From: DASUPK01 sp963831605
Lineage (GTDB): Bacteria > Actinomycetota > Thermoleophilia > Solirubrobacterales > 70-9
Reading direction: 5' to 3'
Length of the DNA: 64,000 nt
Assembly (NCBI GenBank): GCA_963831605.1
Contig: CAWHQR010000008.1
Location: forward strand, 248,001-312,000
The position numbers were made by a program, and so were the translations under genes. How positions within the stretch are numbered: position 1 is the stretch's first letter; each line of letters begins with the position of its first letter. Positions 26,070-35,106 of this stretch are shown piece after piece. The notes under the pieces are model-generated. The model did no database searches, was not told where the DNA came from, and saw only the letters and a list, made by a program, of their open reading frames with translations.

Positions 26070-27425
26070 CTATTTCTTGCGCTGCCGCTTGACCTTGAGC
26101 GTCGCGGTCTGACTGGCGGCGTACTGGGCCGAGTAGCACTGTTTGAAGAGTGCGGCGCATTCCCCGCCCTTGGGTGTGAAGGTGATCGTCGCGCGCAGGC
26201 TGACCTTGCCCTTCGCTTTGAGCTTCTTTCTTGAGGAGGCGCCCAGTCTCAGCGGGTCGGTGATCTGGCCCGGTCCGCCGGCGGCGCTCGACGGCCTCAG
26301 AGGGAGCCCCCTCACCTTCTCCTTGGCCGTTTGCGACGCGCTGCCGGCTTTGCCCGTCGCGGCGGCCACACTCACCGTGCCGGGGACCTGGGCGTCGAGC
26401 AGGAGGCTCTTGCCCTTGACGCTGAAGGAGAGGGCGTTCGACGGCTTCGCCAGGGAAAAGAGCTCGGCGCTGGCCACCTCGAAGGGGACCTGGTCGTAGT
26501 TGAACCCGCCAGCGACGAGCACACGTCCATCCGCCAGCGCGGCAACGGCCGGGGAGCCGCGCTTGATGCTCAGATTCCCGATTCCGGCCGAGCTGAACGT
26601 CCCTGTCGCCGGGTCGAAGGTCTCGGCGCTCGCCAGCTGGCCGCTGTTGTCGACGCCTCCGACGATCAGTACCCGGCCGTCAGGGAGCGGTGCAGCTCCG
26701 GCACCGGCGCGACGGTCGGTCATCGGGTTCGGCACCAAAATGAAGCTGTTCGTTTTCGGATCGAAGATCTCGGCAGTGGGGAGATTGGTGCTGCCGTCGC
26801 TGCCACCGACGATGAGGACCCGGCCGTCGGGCAGCGGGGCCGCCGCGGCACCGCTCCGGGCCTGGCTCATCACGTCGATTCCGGTCGCGCTGAACAGGCC
26901 GCTGGTGGGGTTGTAGACCTCGGCGCTTTGGAGATAGTGGGATCCGTCATAGCCTCCAGCGATCAGCACCCGCCCGTCGGGAAGGGGGGCAGCTGCCGCC
27001 CCAAATCGGGGTGTCCCCATGTTGGCTGGCACCGGGCTGAAGGAATTCGTGGAGGGATCGAAGAATTCCGCGCTCTGCATGCCGGTTGACCCGTTGGAGG
27101 TTCCGCCAGCGACCAGCACCCGCCCATCGGGCAGCGACGCCGCAGCGGGCGCCTCGCGGACGGTTCCCATCAGATAGGCGAGGCTGAAGGTCCCAGCGGG
27201 GTCGAAGGTCAAGGCGCTGTTCGTAAACGCCGCGGTGTAGCCGCCGGCTACGAGCGCTTGCCCGTCGGGGAGCGGCGCGGCCGCAGCGTCCGTGCGTGCT
27301 GCGTACATGGCCCCAGTTGGGCTGAAGGCGCCCGTGGCCGCGCCGAGCGCCGCTCCAGAGGTGACGAGCGCGATACCGCTCAGCAACCCGGCGGCGATGC
27401 TGAGCTTCCACGCAGTTCCCCTCAA
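26070..27425 (-). CDS. Secreted Kelch-repeat protein
   Basis: A 451-residue exported protein: signal peptide (about 1-30), then six near-identical Kelch blades, each carrying a variant of PLPDGRVLVAGG followed by a tyrosine/phenylalanine and an AE-phi-phi-P segment (residues about 45-330). A C-terminal non-propeller domain (about 340-451) ends in a very basic tail (LKVKRQRKK). The blades are much more alike than in ordinary propellers, which suggests recent internal duplication. The start is a TTG at 27425. The C-terminal domain (ATITFTPKGGECAALFKQ) recurs in other secreted proteins of such bacteria. No enzyme motif is present. Confidence 0.85.
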   Translation of the reverse strand: MRGTAWKLSIAAGLLSGIALVTSGAALGAATGAFSPTGAMYAARTDAAAAPLPDGQALVAGGYTAAFTNSALTFDPAGTFSLAYLMGTVREAPAAASLPDGRVLVAGGTSNGSTGMQSAEFFDPSTNSFSPVPANMGTPRFGAAAAPLPDGRVLIAGGYDGSHYLQSAEVYNPTSGLFSATGIDVMSQARSGAAAAPLPDGRVLIVGGSDGSTNLPTAEIFDPKTNSFILVPNPMTDRRAGAGAAPLPDGRVLIVGGVDNSGQLASAETFDPATGTFSSAGIGNLSIKRGSPAVAALADGRVLVAGGFNYDQVPFEVASAELFSLAKPSNALSFSVKGKSLLLDAQVPGTVSVAAATGKAGSASQTAKEKVRGLPLRPSSAAGGPGQITDPLRLGASSRKKLKAKGKVSLRATITFTPKGGECAALFKQCYSAQYAASQTATLKVKRQRKK

Positions 27426-27575
27426 ACCCGATGCCCTTCAATCGACCAGATGCCCAGCGACCTTACACCCGTACTGGGCCATTCGCCGATCAATTTCCGG
27501 GCCGGAGGGAGTCACATCTTCATGCCGACCAGCGTCTTATTGACTAAAGGCGTTTTCAAACGGGAAGGAGTCGAA

Positions 27576-28940
27576 GTGTCGCCAACACAGCAATCGCCAA
27601 ATGTCTCGATCCCAGACCTTCAGGGGGATCTGATCGGTCCGGACGACTCGCGCTACGACGAGGCGCGCCGGGTCTTCCTCAAGGGCATCGACAGGCGGCC
27701 GGCGGCGATCGCGCGCGTCGCGAACGCCCAGGACGTCGCAAAGGTCGTGACTGCGGTTCGTGATGATGGGCTCCAGCTCGCCGTCCGCAGCGGTGGACAC
27801 AGCCGCGCCGGTTACGGGACGACCGATGGCGGCATGGTGATCGATCTGTCGCAGATGAAGGCTCTGGACATCGATGTCGACGCGAAGACAGCCTGGGTCG
27901 AGACCGGGGCTACCGCGGGTGAGTACACGAACGCGACCGGCGAGCACGGGCTCGTCACGGGCCTGGGCGACGCCGGCTCGGTCGGAATCGGCGGCATCAC
28001 CCTCGCAGGGGGCATCGGGTTCCTCGTGCGAAAGAACGGGCTGACGATCGACGACCTGCTTGCGGCCGATGTGGTGACCGCCGACGGCGAGGTCGTCCAC
28101 GCCAGCGAGGACTCAGAGCCGGACCTCTTCTGGGGCATCCGCGGCGGCGAGGGCAACTTCGGCGTCGTCACTCGGCTCCAGCTGCGCCTCCACGAGATCT
28201 CCGAGATCGTCGGCGGGATGATCATCCTGCCCGCCAGCCCCGAGGTGATCACCGGCTTCCTCGAGGCCGCCGACGCGGCGCCCGAGGAGCTCTCGACGAT
28301 CGCCAACGTGATGCTCGCTCCGCCGATGCCGTTCATCCCGGAGGAGGCACACGGCCAGCCGATCCTGATGGCGCAGATGGCCTACGTCGGGCCGATGGAT
28401 CAGGCAGATGGGGTGCTTGCTCCCATCCGCGCGCTCGCCGAGCCGTACGTGGACATGCTCCGGCCGATGCGCTACCCCGAGCTCTACGACGGGCCGGAGC
28501 AGGAGGCGATGTTCGCCTCCGGCGCGAACTTCTTCGCCGATTCCCTGGCCCCCGATGGCGCCGAGGCGATCCTCGAGCAGCTCCCGAAGTCCACGGCGAT
28601 GATGAAGGCCGTGCAGATTCGGGTGCTCGGCGGCGGCCTGGCGCGTGTCGCAAACGACGCCACCGCGTTCGCGCATCGCAACAGCGGGCTCTTCGTCAAC
28701 GTCGCGGCGATGTATGCGGACGGAGCGGAGAGGGCGGCTCACGACGCCTGGACCGGTGAGACCGCGGTCGCCCTCGGCCAGAACGGGACGGGAGGCTACG
28801 TCGGCTTCCTCGGTGAGGAGACGGAGGAGACCCTGCGGGCCGCCTACCCGGGCGCGACCTGGGACCGCCTCCGGGAGCTCAAGGGCCGCTACGACCCGGA
28901 CAACCTCTTCCGCCTTAACCACAACATCCCGCCGGCCTAG
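27576..28940 (+). CDS. FAD-linked oxidoreductase, berberine-bridge-enzyme type
   Basis: A 454-residue flavoprotein. The PCMH FAD-binding domain contains RSGGHSRAGYG with H75 as the probable 8-alpha-histidyl FAD site. The position of the second covalent link (Cys in bicovalent enzymes) reads GDAGSVGIGG, so monocovalent FAD is expected. The C-terminal BBE motif is RYDPDNLFRLNHNIPP. Family members oxidise sugars, alkaloids or secondary-metabolite intermediates with O2. The GTG at 27576 is set by AAGGAG at 27565-27570. A 448-residue paralogue lies at 32539-33885. Confidence 0.93.
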   Translation: MSPTQQSPNVSIPDLQGDLIGPDDSRYDEARRVFLKGIDRRPAAIARVANAQDVAKVVTAVRDDGLQLAVRSGGHSRAGYGTTDGGMVIDLSQMKALDIDVDAKTAWVETGATAGEYTNATGEHGLVTGLGDAGSVGIGGITLAGGIGFLVRKNGLTIDDLLAADVVTADGEVVHASEDSEPDLFWGIRGGEGNFGVVTRLQLRLHEISEIVGGMIILPASPEVITGFLEAADAAPEELSTIANVMLAPPMPFIPEEAHGQPILMAQMAYVGPMDQADGVLAPIRALAEPYVDMLRPMRYPELYDGPEQEAMFASGANFFADSLAPDGAEAILEQLPKSTAMMKAVQIRVLGGGLARVANDATAFAHRNSGLFVNVAAMYADGAERAAHDAWTGETAVALGQNGTGGYVGFLGEETEETLRAAYPGATWDRLRELKGRYDPDNLFRLNHNIPPA

Positions 28941-28953
28941 ACCAGGCGGGGTT

Positions 28954-29589
28954 TCAGCCCGAAGGGCCGCCGTGCCAGCCTGAGATCGCGCTCGCCAGGG
29001 AGATGGCGAGCGCGACGCCCGCGCCCAGCGAGGCGGTGACCAGCATGCCGCGCAACCCCGAGCCGGGGACGCGCTGGGTGTGAGCGCCGCGCCGATAGTC
29101 GGGCAGCGAGCGGATCAGGCGAGGGAGGTGCCAGAGGAAGTGGATGCCGAACGCCCCTGCCCAGACGAAGAACGAGACCTTGTGGAGGAAAACCAGCTGA
29201 TCGGACTTGTGCCCGAGGGCGAGGAGCAGGACGCCGGTGACGAAGATCCCGACGGTGGTCAGCACCAGGACCGGGGCGAGGAGGCGCAGGGCCAGGGGGG
29301 GCGGCCCCTTGTCCACATAGGGGCGGGAGTGCGTGTAGTAGCGGGCGAATCGATAGCCGGTGCTGCCGAGTTTGAGCAGAACAGGTGGGACCAGCACGAG
29401 CCCGAGGATCATGTGGACGCTGAGCAGGGAGCCCATCGAGAGCAGCGTGATCCCCTCTGCCATCAGCAGCAGGGTGAGAAGGATGGCCGCGGCGATCGTC
29501 AGCGCCTCATTGCCGGCGGTGCCGCCGAGGCGGGCGCGCCGGCGTCGCTCGACGGTGGCCCGGCTCGAGGTGCCCGCGTAGGACTCCAT
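28954..29589 (-). CDS. Integral membrane protein, possibly cytochrome b-like
   Basis: A 211-residue protein with about five transmembrane helices (near 29-50, 55-75, 100-125, 135-155 and 185-205). Histidines fall inside or at the ends of helices (VHMILG, FLHKVSFFVWAGAFGIHFLWH), a spacing seen in di-haem cytochrome b561-like and DUF4405-like proteins. No clear signature confirms haem binding. The first 25 residues are Arg-rich and cytosolic. It converges with the FAD oxidase gene, 13 bp away. The function is not assigned. Confidence 0.7.
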   Translation of the reverse strand: MESYAGTSSRATVERRRRARLGGTAGNEALTIAAAILLTLLLMAEGITLLSMGSLLSVHMILGLVLVPPVLLKLGSTGYRFARYYTHSRPYVDKGPPPLALRLLAPVLVLTTVGIFVTGVLLLALGHKSDQLVFLHKVSFFVWAGAFGIHFLWHLPRLIRSLPDYRRGAHTQRVPGSGLRGMLVTASLGAGVALAISLASAISGWHGGPSG

Positions 29590-29664
29590 CGCCGGATCGT
29601 CACCCGCACTCGTCAGCGGCGTCTAAGAGGCGGATGAGACACCTCTTAGAAACGGCACTGCGCC

Positions 29665-30915
29665 CTAGAGCTTCAGCTTGAGCGTGGCGGAGGTGGACGC
29701 CGAGATCCCGGCGCCGTCGATGGCGGCCGCGGTCGCCTGCGTGGCGAGCTTGCCCTCCCCGTTCAGCTTCTTGAAGGCGGGCTTCGAGATCTTGACCTTC
29801 ACCCTCTGGGTCGCCCCGGACCGGATCGAGAAGGCGGAGGAGCCCGCGGTCTTCTTGCCGAAGGCAAGGGTGAGGGTGCCGGTGCAGGAGGTCGGGGTCC
29901 CGGCTGGGCAGCCGATCGAGATCCCCGCCCTGCGCTTCTTCACCCTCGACTTCGCGTTTCTCATCGCGACGCCGGTGAACGGGTCGAATTCGTCGGCGCC
30001 GATGTCCGTGAGGCCGTTGATCACGCGCGGCTTGCCGAGGAAGTCGAAGGGCCCGTTGGCGGCGTTGGTGATGCCGGTGTCGATCGTGGGTGAGCCCGCC
30101 AGTTCGCGAAAGTCTCCGGTGGCCGGGTTGACCAGGAACGGGGCCGCGGTCTGCGGGTTGGTCTCGTTGACGGTTGCTCCCCCTGGGCTGACCACGCCGC
30201 GATTCGCATGGTCGATGTTCGCGACGAGGGTCGCGCCCCCCTGCTGTACGAGGGTCAGATCGCCGCTCGTTCCGCGCGCGATGACGTTGGTGAGGTTCGC
30301 GGTGACATTGCCGCCCGTGTCGGCCTGGATCCGAGCGCCGATTCCGCCCGATCCCGTCGCCTCGAGGGTGACATTGCGCATCGTGATGGTGTCCGTGGTA
30401 CCGGTCTGCGCCTCCGCGCCCGTGCCGTTGGCGCCGGACTCCCAGCAGACGCTGTCGGTGAGGGTCGAGTAGTCGTAGCAGGCCTGTGCATTGGCGCCCG
30501 TGACATGGGAGACGATCATGTCGGCGGAACCGCCGTTCTCCGTCTCCAACGCAGCGCTGGTGGTGGCGTCCACCGACAGCCAGCTGCCCCGGTCGCCGGA
30601 AGTGATGATCCCGAGGAACCCGGCGGTGAAGTGGATCCGGGGCATCGGCTGTCCCAGGACCCCGTGGATGTAGACGTTGGGGACGGCCGTGATGACGCTG
30701 CCCGGCGGCGAGTAGTCGCCCGGAGCGACGATCACCTCGTCGCCCATGTCGGCGCCGCTGGCGGCGATCTGGATCGCGCAGGGACTCATCTGCTTGCAGG
30801 CGCTGCCCGAACCGGACGGGGAGGCGTAGCGCTGCGCGGCCATCGCCTGTGAGCTCCCGGCAATGACCAGGCATCCCGTCAGGGCGGCCACCCTGGCCCA
30901 CCTTCTCCCCGGCAT
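29665..30915 (-). CDS. Secreted parallel beta-helix protein with choice-of-anchor Q region
   Basis: A 416-residue exported protein. The signal peptide ends near SQAMAAQ. A right-handed beta-helix follows (about 30-250; RYASPSGSGSACKQMSPCAIQIA opens it and rungs such as VNETNPQTAAPFLVNPATGDF recur). The conserved closing segment (LAGSPTIDTG, then GLTDIGADEF) matches the choice-of-anchor Q type. A C-terminal beta domain (about 305-416) is rich in lysine (RVKKRRAGISIGCPAG, ISKPAFKKLNGEGK) and resembles the tail of the Kelch protein at 26070-27425. A surface-attached or matrix role is likely. Confidence 0.82.
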   Translation of the reverse strand: MPGRRWARVAALTGCLVIAGSSQAMAAQRYASPSGSGSACKQMSPCAIQIAASGADMGDEVIVAPGDYSPPGSVITAVPNVYIHGVLGQPMPRIHFTAGFLGIITSGDRGSWLSVDATTSAALETENGGSADMIVSHVTGANAQACYDYSTLTDSVCWESGANGTGAEAQTGTTDTITMRNVTLEATGSGGIGARIQADTGGNVTANLTNVIARGTSGDLTLVQQGGATLVANIDHANRGVVSPGGATVNETNPQTAAPFLVNPATGDFRELAGSPTIDTGITNAANGPFDFLGKPRVINGLTDIGADEFDPFTGVAMRNAKSRVKKRRAGISIGCPAGTPTSCTGTLTLAFGKKTAGSSAFSIRSGATQRVKVKISKPAFKKLNGEGKLATQATAAAIDGAGISASTSATLKLKL

Positions 30916-30925
30916 GCGCGGCAGT

Positions 30926-32038
30926 CTAGTTGGGGGCCGGGTCGTAGGGGAGCGGATCGAAGTGAAGCAGCCGCTCGACGATCTCCGAGATCTCGGCCTC
31001 GTTGTCGGCGATCATCTGCTCGGCGAAGGCCGGCAGTGTCTGGTTGAGCGTCTGCTCGCTGGCGTCGTCGAGCGGGATCGATTCCGTGAGCGGCACCTGC
31101 AGGCGGAAGTAGCGCGGCCCGTGCCCGACGTCTGCGGGCTGGATATGGGGGTCATCGGGGTGGTTGAGCAGGGTATGGGCCCAGTGGTCGGCGCCGTCGG
31201 CGGCCCCACCGAGGGTGGCGCCGAGGATCGGCGGCTCGCCCTTCTGCGGCAGGATCCAGCCGAGCTTGCCCCAGCCCTCCACCTGGTCCTGCGAGTAGCC
31301 GTCCTCGTGCAGGCCGGTGCCGATCGAGACTACGAGCAGGTCATCCTGATCGAGGTGGTTGGGGTCGTCGCCGAAGCGCTTCAGGGCCTCGACGATCGCG
31401 ACGATCACCGGGTTGGCGGCGAAGACGCCGCCGTCCACCAGCGCGTGTCCGTCGATCTCGTGCGAGGGGAAGTAGGTGGGGGCGGCGGAGGTGGCCATAC
31501 CCGCGTCGGCGAGCGGGCGGTTGCGGTACGACTCCGGCAACTCGCGAGCGCGCCAGCGCTTGAAGAAGTAGGGCTGGCGGTCCGTCATGTCGTAGGAGCA
31601 GACGATCAGCTCGCGGAGCGCGTTCTGGATCGCGGTCGTCCCGAGGCGCCGCTCGATCGCGTCCTGCAGCGGGCCGAGCGTGTACTTGGGGCCGAGCCAG
31701 CCCCACAGGGTGCGGATCTTCTGCCAGAGGCTGCGGTGGAAGATCCCGGGGCCGTCCTCGACGTAGAAGCTGGCCAGCTCGTCCGCGGTGACGGCGGGGC
31801 GGCCCGGGTGCTGCGGATCCGGCGCGGTCAGGCTGAGCGCGACCAGTCCGCCGGTCGAGGTTCCGGCGAACATCTGGAAGTAGTCGGAGACTCGGGCCTC
31901 CGGCCCGGCGCTCTTCTGGAGCCGGCGTTCGATGTCCGCGAGCACCAGCGCCGGGATCAGGCCGCGGATCCCCCCGCCGTCGACGCAGAGGATCCGGAAC
32001 TTGTCGGTCGGCCGCTGGTCGTTTGCCATCTCCTGCAT
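30926..32038 (-). CDS. Patatin-like phospholipase
   Basis: A 370-residue serine lipase/acyl hydrolase. The oxyanion glycine motif is DGGGIRG (residues 20-26), the nucleophile elbow GTSTGG has S61, and the catalytic dyad aspartate is D202 in VDGG. The family hydrolyses phospholipids or lipid acyl esters without a catalytic histidine. No signal peptide is seen, so the location is cytosolic. The ATG at 32038 is chosen; another ATG three codons later has its AGGAG too close to be used. It diverges from a SnoaL-like gene. Confidence 0.93.
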   Translation of the reverse strand: MQEMANDQRPTDKFRILCVDGGGIRGLIPALVLADIERRLQKSAGPEARVSDYFQMFAGTSTGGLVALSLTAPDPQHPGRPAVTADELASFYVEDGPGIFHRSLWQKIRTLWGWLGPKYTLGPLQDAIERRLGTTAIQNALRELIVCSYDMTDRQPYFFKRWRARELPESYRNRPLADAGMATSAAPTYFPSHEIDGHALVDGGVFAANPVIVAIVEALKRFGDDPNHLDQDDLLVVSIGTGLHEDGYSQDQVEGWGKLGWILPQKGEPPILGATLGGAADGADHWAHTLLNHPDDPHIQPADVGHGPRYFRLQVPLTESIPLDDASEQTLNQTLPAFAEQMIADNEAEISEIVERLLHFDPLPYDPAPN

Positions 32039-32092
32039 GATCGCGAATCGCCGCGAGCGCGTAGCGCGGCGAGATTGGGGGATACTCGGGCC

Positions 32093-32509
32093 GTGGGCGA
32101 GGGTGAGATTGCTGCCTTGCGCGAGGGCTACGAGAAGCTCGATGGGGAGTTTCTTGAGACGCGCCGGCTGCCCGGGCCGATGGCGCCCGACATCGAGTTC
32201 GACTACAGCGGCGCCACGCCGGACGGGCTCCGCGGTAGCGGGGCCGAGCAGTTCGCGGAGGCCCTGGGCGCCTGGGCCGGAACCTTCGAGAACTGGACTG
32301 TTGAGCCGGTCGAGTTCATCGACGCGGGAAAGGATCAGGTCCTGGTCGCGGTCCGCGACGGAGGTCGGATCAAGGCGTCCGGTGCGGACGTCTCGAACGA
32401 GTTCTTCCACCTTTGGACCTTCCGCGACGGACAGGCGGTGCGGTTCGCCGCCTTCGCCAGGAGAGAGGATGCGCTCGAGGCGGCCAAGCTCGAGGAGTCC
32501 AGCGATTAG
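32093..32509 (+). CDS. SnoaL/NTF2-like protein
   Basis: A 138-residue protein of the cone-shaped alpha+beta-barrel (SnoaL-like) group: an N-terminal helix (AALREGYEKLDGEF), then MAPDIEFDYSG, GAEQFAEALGAWAGTFENWTVEP, and a last strand pair ending in FHLWTFRDGQAVRFAAFARREDAL. The group includes polyketide cyclases, isomerases and dehydratases. Starting at the GTG 32093 gives a normal family length. It diverges from the patatin gene and precedes the second FAD-linked oxidase by 29 bp, so it may be co-transcribed with it. Confidence 0.85.
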   Translation: MGEGEIAALREGYEKLDGEFLETRRLPGPMAPDIEFDYSGATPDGLRGSGAEQFAEALGAWAGTFENWTVEPVEFIDAGKDQVLVAVRDGGRIKASGADVSNEFFHLWTFRDGQAVRFAAFARREDALEAAKLEESSD

Positions 32510-32538
32510 TTCGCAGGATACGAGCCGTCTGAAGAGTT

Positions 32539-33885
32539 ATGAGCAAACGGTTGGATGAGCTGCAGGAGGCGCTCAACGGCGACGTCCTCGTCGAGGGCGA
32601 TCCCGAGTACGAGAGGGCCCGGCTCTGCTTCAACCTGCTGATCGACCGCCGCCCGGCGGTGATCGCCCGATGCGTCGACGCCGACGATGTCGTCGCCGCG
32701 CTCGCCTTCGGTCGAGAGAACGACCTGGAGATCGCGGTACGGGGAGGAGGCCACAACCCCGCCGGCCACTGCGCCGTCGACGACGGCCTGGTCATCGACC
32801 TGACCAAGATGCGCAAGGTCGCGGTCGATCCCGATGAGCGGATCGCGCGCTCCGGCGGTGGCGCCACCTGGCTCGACTTCGATCAGGCGACCCAGCAGCA
32901 CGGCATGGTCACGCCCGGCGGCGTGGTGGGCTCGACCGGAGTCACCGGACTCACCCTCGGCGGCGGCATCGGCCACCTCACCGCCCAGTACGGCTTCACC
33001 TGCGACAACCTGCTCGGCGCGACGCTCGTGACGCCGGCGGAGGGGATCGTCGACACCGAGGACCCCGGCCACGAGGAGCTCCTCTGGGGCCTGCGCGGCG
33101 GCGGCGGCAACTTCGGCGTGGTGACCGAGCTGCGGATGTGGCTCCATCCGCTCGAGCGGGTCGTCGGCGGCAAGCTCGACTATGAAGGGGAGGGGGTCGG
33201 CGATGCGCTCCGCGCCTTCCGCGACACGATCGCTGCCGCCGGCACCGACCTCAGCGTCCAGGCGCAGCTCTCCGTATCGGATGACCTCACCCCTGAGCTG
33301 GTCGTGGTCCCCTGCTACACGGGCGACGGGGAGGATGTGGCGGAGCTCGCCGGGCTGCGCGCGGCCGACGGGCTCGTCAACGACACGGTTCGCCCCCAGG
33401 GCTTCATCGACCAGCAGCTCGTCTTCAACCCGGGCTACGGCGTGGATCGCAACTACTGGAAGGGCCACTTCGTCCGCGAGCTCCCCAATGAGCTGATCGA
33501 CCAGCTGATCGAGCGCATGAGCACCCTCGAACGCTCACCGGGAGCGATCCTGATCGAGTCGCTCCACGGCGCCTCGAAGGACGTCGACTCGGACAGCGCC
33601 GCCCTCGGCTATCGCGATGCCGCCTTCAACGTCAGCGTGATGGCGGACTGGCTGGACCCGGCCCTCGACGACGAGTCGATCGCCTGGGCCCGGGAGACCG
33701 CCGCCGTCCTCGAGCCCTGGTCGACGAGTGGCGGCTATGCCAACTACATGCAGGCGGACGAGCCGATCGAGCGCGTGCGCGCGGCGTTCGGCCCGGAGAA
33801 CTTCACCCGCCTCCAGGCGCTGAAATCGCGCTACGACCCCGAAAACGTCCTGCACCGGAACCAGAACATTCCCCCCGCGGACTAG
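32539..33885 (+). CDS. FAD-linked oxidoreductase, berberine-bridge-enzyme type (paralogue)
   Basis: A 448-residue flavoprotein of the same type as 27576-28940. The FAD-binding domain has RGGGHNPAGHC with H72 as the probable FAD-linked histidine. The second attachment position reads GVVGSTGVTGLTLGGG and lacks cysteine. The BBE motif at the end is RYDPENVLHRNQNIPP. The two proteins share domain order but differ widely in the substrate-binding half, so they probably act on different compounds. It follows a SnoaL-like gene, a pairing common in secondary-metabolite and detoxification loci. Confidence 0.93.
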   Translation: MSKRLDELQEALNGDVLVEGDPEYERARLCFNLLIDRRPAVIARCVDADDVVAALAFGRENDLEIAVRGGGHNPAGHCAVDDGLVIDLTKMRKVAVDPDERIARSGGGATWLDFDQATQQHGMVTPGGVVGSTGVTGLTLGGGIGHLTAQYGFTCDNLLGATLVTPAEGIVDTEDPGHEELLWGLRGGGGNFGVVTELRMWLHPLERVVGGKLDYEGEGVGDALRAFRDTIAAAGTDLSVQAQLSVSDDLTPELVVVPCYTGDGEDVAELAGLRAADGLVNDTVRPQGFIDQQLVFNPGYGVDRNYWKGHFVRELPNELIDQLIERMSTLERSPGAILIESLHGASKDVDSDSAALGYRDAAFNVSVMADWLDPALDDESIAWARETAAVLEPWSTSGGYANYMQADEPIERVRAAFGPENFTRLQALKSRYDPENVLHRNQNIPPAD

Positions 33886-33940
33886 CGCTCGAATAGTGAT
33901 GAGGTTTTGACACGCGGCCGGCCGTAAGGTCGGTTTCGTC

Positions 33941-34477
33941 ATCAGAGTCCCTCGACGCCCCTTAACCGCGTTCGCTCTGGCTACGGCCGCAGCCGTCCTC
34001 GCGCTCTCCGCTGCGCCGACCGTCGCCAAGGACCCCAGGTGGACCGGCCCGGTCAATCAACCGCCGCTCTCGCTCGGGCAGGCGTCGATCGAGCTCAAGG
34101 TTCACTTCGGCCACAAGTTCCACCACTCCAAGAAGCTTGTTCCCAAGAACCTCCTTGCGAAGGCGACCAATGTCTACTTCCAGTGCGCCGACGGCCAGGC
34201 CTACTACCCGACCGATGGTGGCGGCGGCGATGCGTCGACGACGAGCCACGTGAGGATCGAGGAAACGGTCTTCGTCAAGAAGAACAAGACCTTCAACGTC
34301 ACCGACACCAGTTCCGGTGACATCGACTCAGGCAGTTTCAATCTCCAGGGCAGGTTCACCGGCCGCACGGCCAGCGGCACTCTCCGGATGGAGAACCACT
34401 ACAACGACGGATCGAACCACGGTGACTACCGCACCTGCGACACCGGCGTGTTGAGCTGGACGGCCTCGGCGCCCTAG
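33941..34477 (+). CDS. Exported protein of unknown function; apparent ATC start
   Basis: A predicted secreted protein of about 178 residues. The frame reads RVPRRPLTAFALATAAAVLALSAAPTVA, a textbook signal peptide, directly after an ATC codon at 33941. There is no ATG, GTG or TTG between the in-frame stop at 33908 and this point. Either ATC initiates or the ATG has been altered. The mature part has a basic segment (HKFHHSKKLVPKNLLAK), a Cys pair (one in YFQCADGQAYY, one in TCDTGVLSW) and a beta-rich C-terminus (GSFNLQGRFTGRTASGTLRM). I do not recognise the family. Confidence 0.6.
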   Translation: MRVPRRPLTAFALATAAAVLALSAAPTVAKDPRWTGPVNQPPLSLGQASIELKVHFGHKFHHSKKLVPKNLLAKATNVYFQCADGQAYYPTDGGGGDASTTSHVRIEETVFVKKNKTFNVTDTSSGDIDSGSFNLQGRFTGRTASGTLRMENHYNDGSNHGDYRTCDTGVLSWTASAP

Positions 34478-34492
34478 ACCGGCGGGACTGGC

Positions 34493-35065
34493 TCAGAGGC
34501 CGAGTTCGCGGACCCCGGACTCGTCCCAGCCAAGATGATGGGCGAGCTCGTGCTTCACGACGCGCTCCACCTGCAGCCGAAGCAGGTCGGGGTTGTGGCC
34601 GAAGTCGCGCTCCAGGGTGTCCTGGTAGATGACGATTCGGTCGGGGTAGATGTCGCGCGCCACCGTGCCGCCCATGTACATCCCGTAGGCCCGGTGCTCG
34701 TGCCCGAGGTTGGAGATCACCACCGGCGTGTCCTGGAGCAGCGCCTGGAACTCCGCGGGGAGATTGTCGATCGCCTCGATCACCAGCAGATCGAACTCGC
34801 TCGGCGGATAGTCGGGAGCCGGCATGGCCGCGAGTGCCTCACTCCGATCGACGAGCTTGCGGAACTCGGGCTCGGGCATCTCCCTGCCGATCGCCATCGT
34901 CGTCACCCAGGCTGTGATCAGGATGATCGCGACCGCTCCGGCGAAGATCGTCATCAGCCCACCGAGGTGGGCGAACGACGGCGGGTTGAGGAAGAGGAGC
35001 AGGCACCCGGCGATGAAGGCGGCGAAGGCCGCGGCCCGCAGAGGAGGAACGAGGATCTCCCTCAT
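34493..35065 (-). CDS. Zincin-like metallopeptidase-family protein
   Basis: A 190-residue protein. Two transmembrane helices (about 9-28 and 34-56) are followed by a domain with the zincin motif HELAHH near the C-terminus (KHELAHHLGWDESGVREL), matching the short type 1 zincin-like metallopeptidase family. The EFQALLQDTPVVISN and YPDRIVIYQDTLER strands are typical of that family. The membrane anchor is an addition to the usual soluble form. The short distance from the motif to the C-terminus is normal for the group. Proteolytic activity has not been shown for most members. Confidence 0.85.
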   Translation of the reverse strand: MREILVPPLRAAAFAAFIAGCLLLFLNPPSFAHLGGLMTIFAGAVAIILITAWVTTMAIGREMPEPEFRKLVDRSEALAAMPAPDYPPSEFDLLVIEAIDNLPAEFQALLQDTPVVISNLGHEHRAYGMYMGGTVARDIYPDRIVIYQDTLERDFGHNPDLLRLQVERVVKHELAHHLGWDESGVRELGL

Positions 35066-35106
35066 GCACCCAGGTTAGGCGGTGCGCCGGGCCGGCTCGC
35101 CCGGAA

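Noticed and set aside
33907..33912. Perfect TTGACA hexamer upstream of the exported protein
   Set aside because: No -10-like hexamer lies 16-18 bp downstream, so I do not call a promoter.
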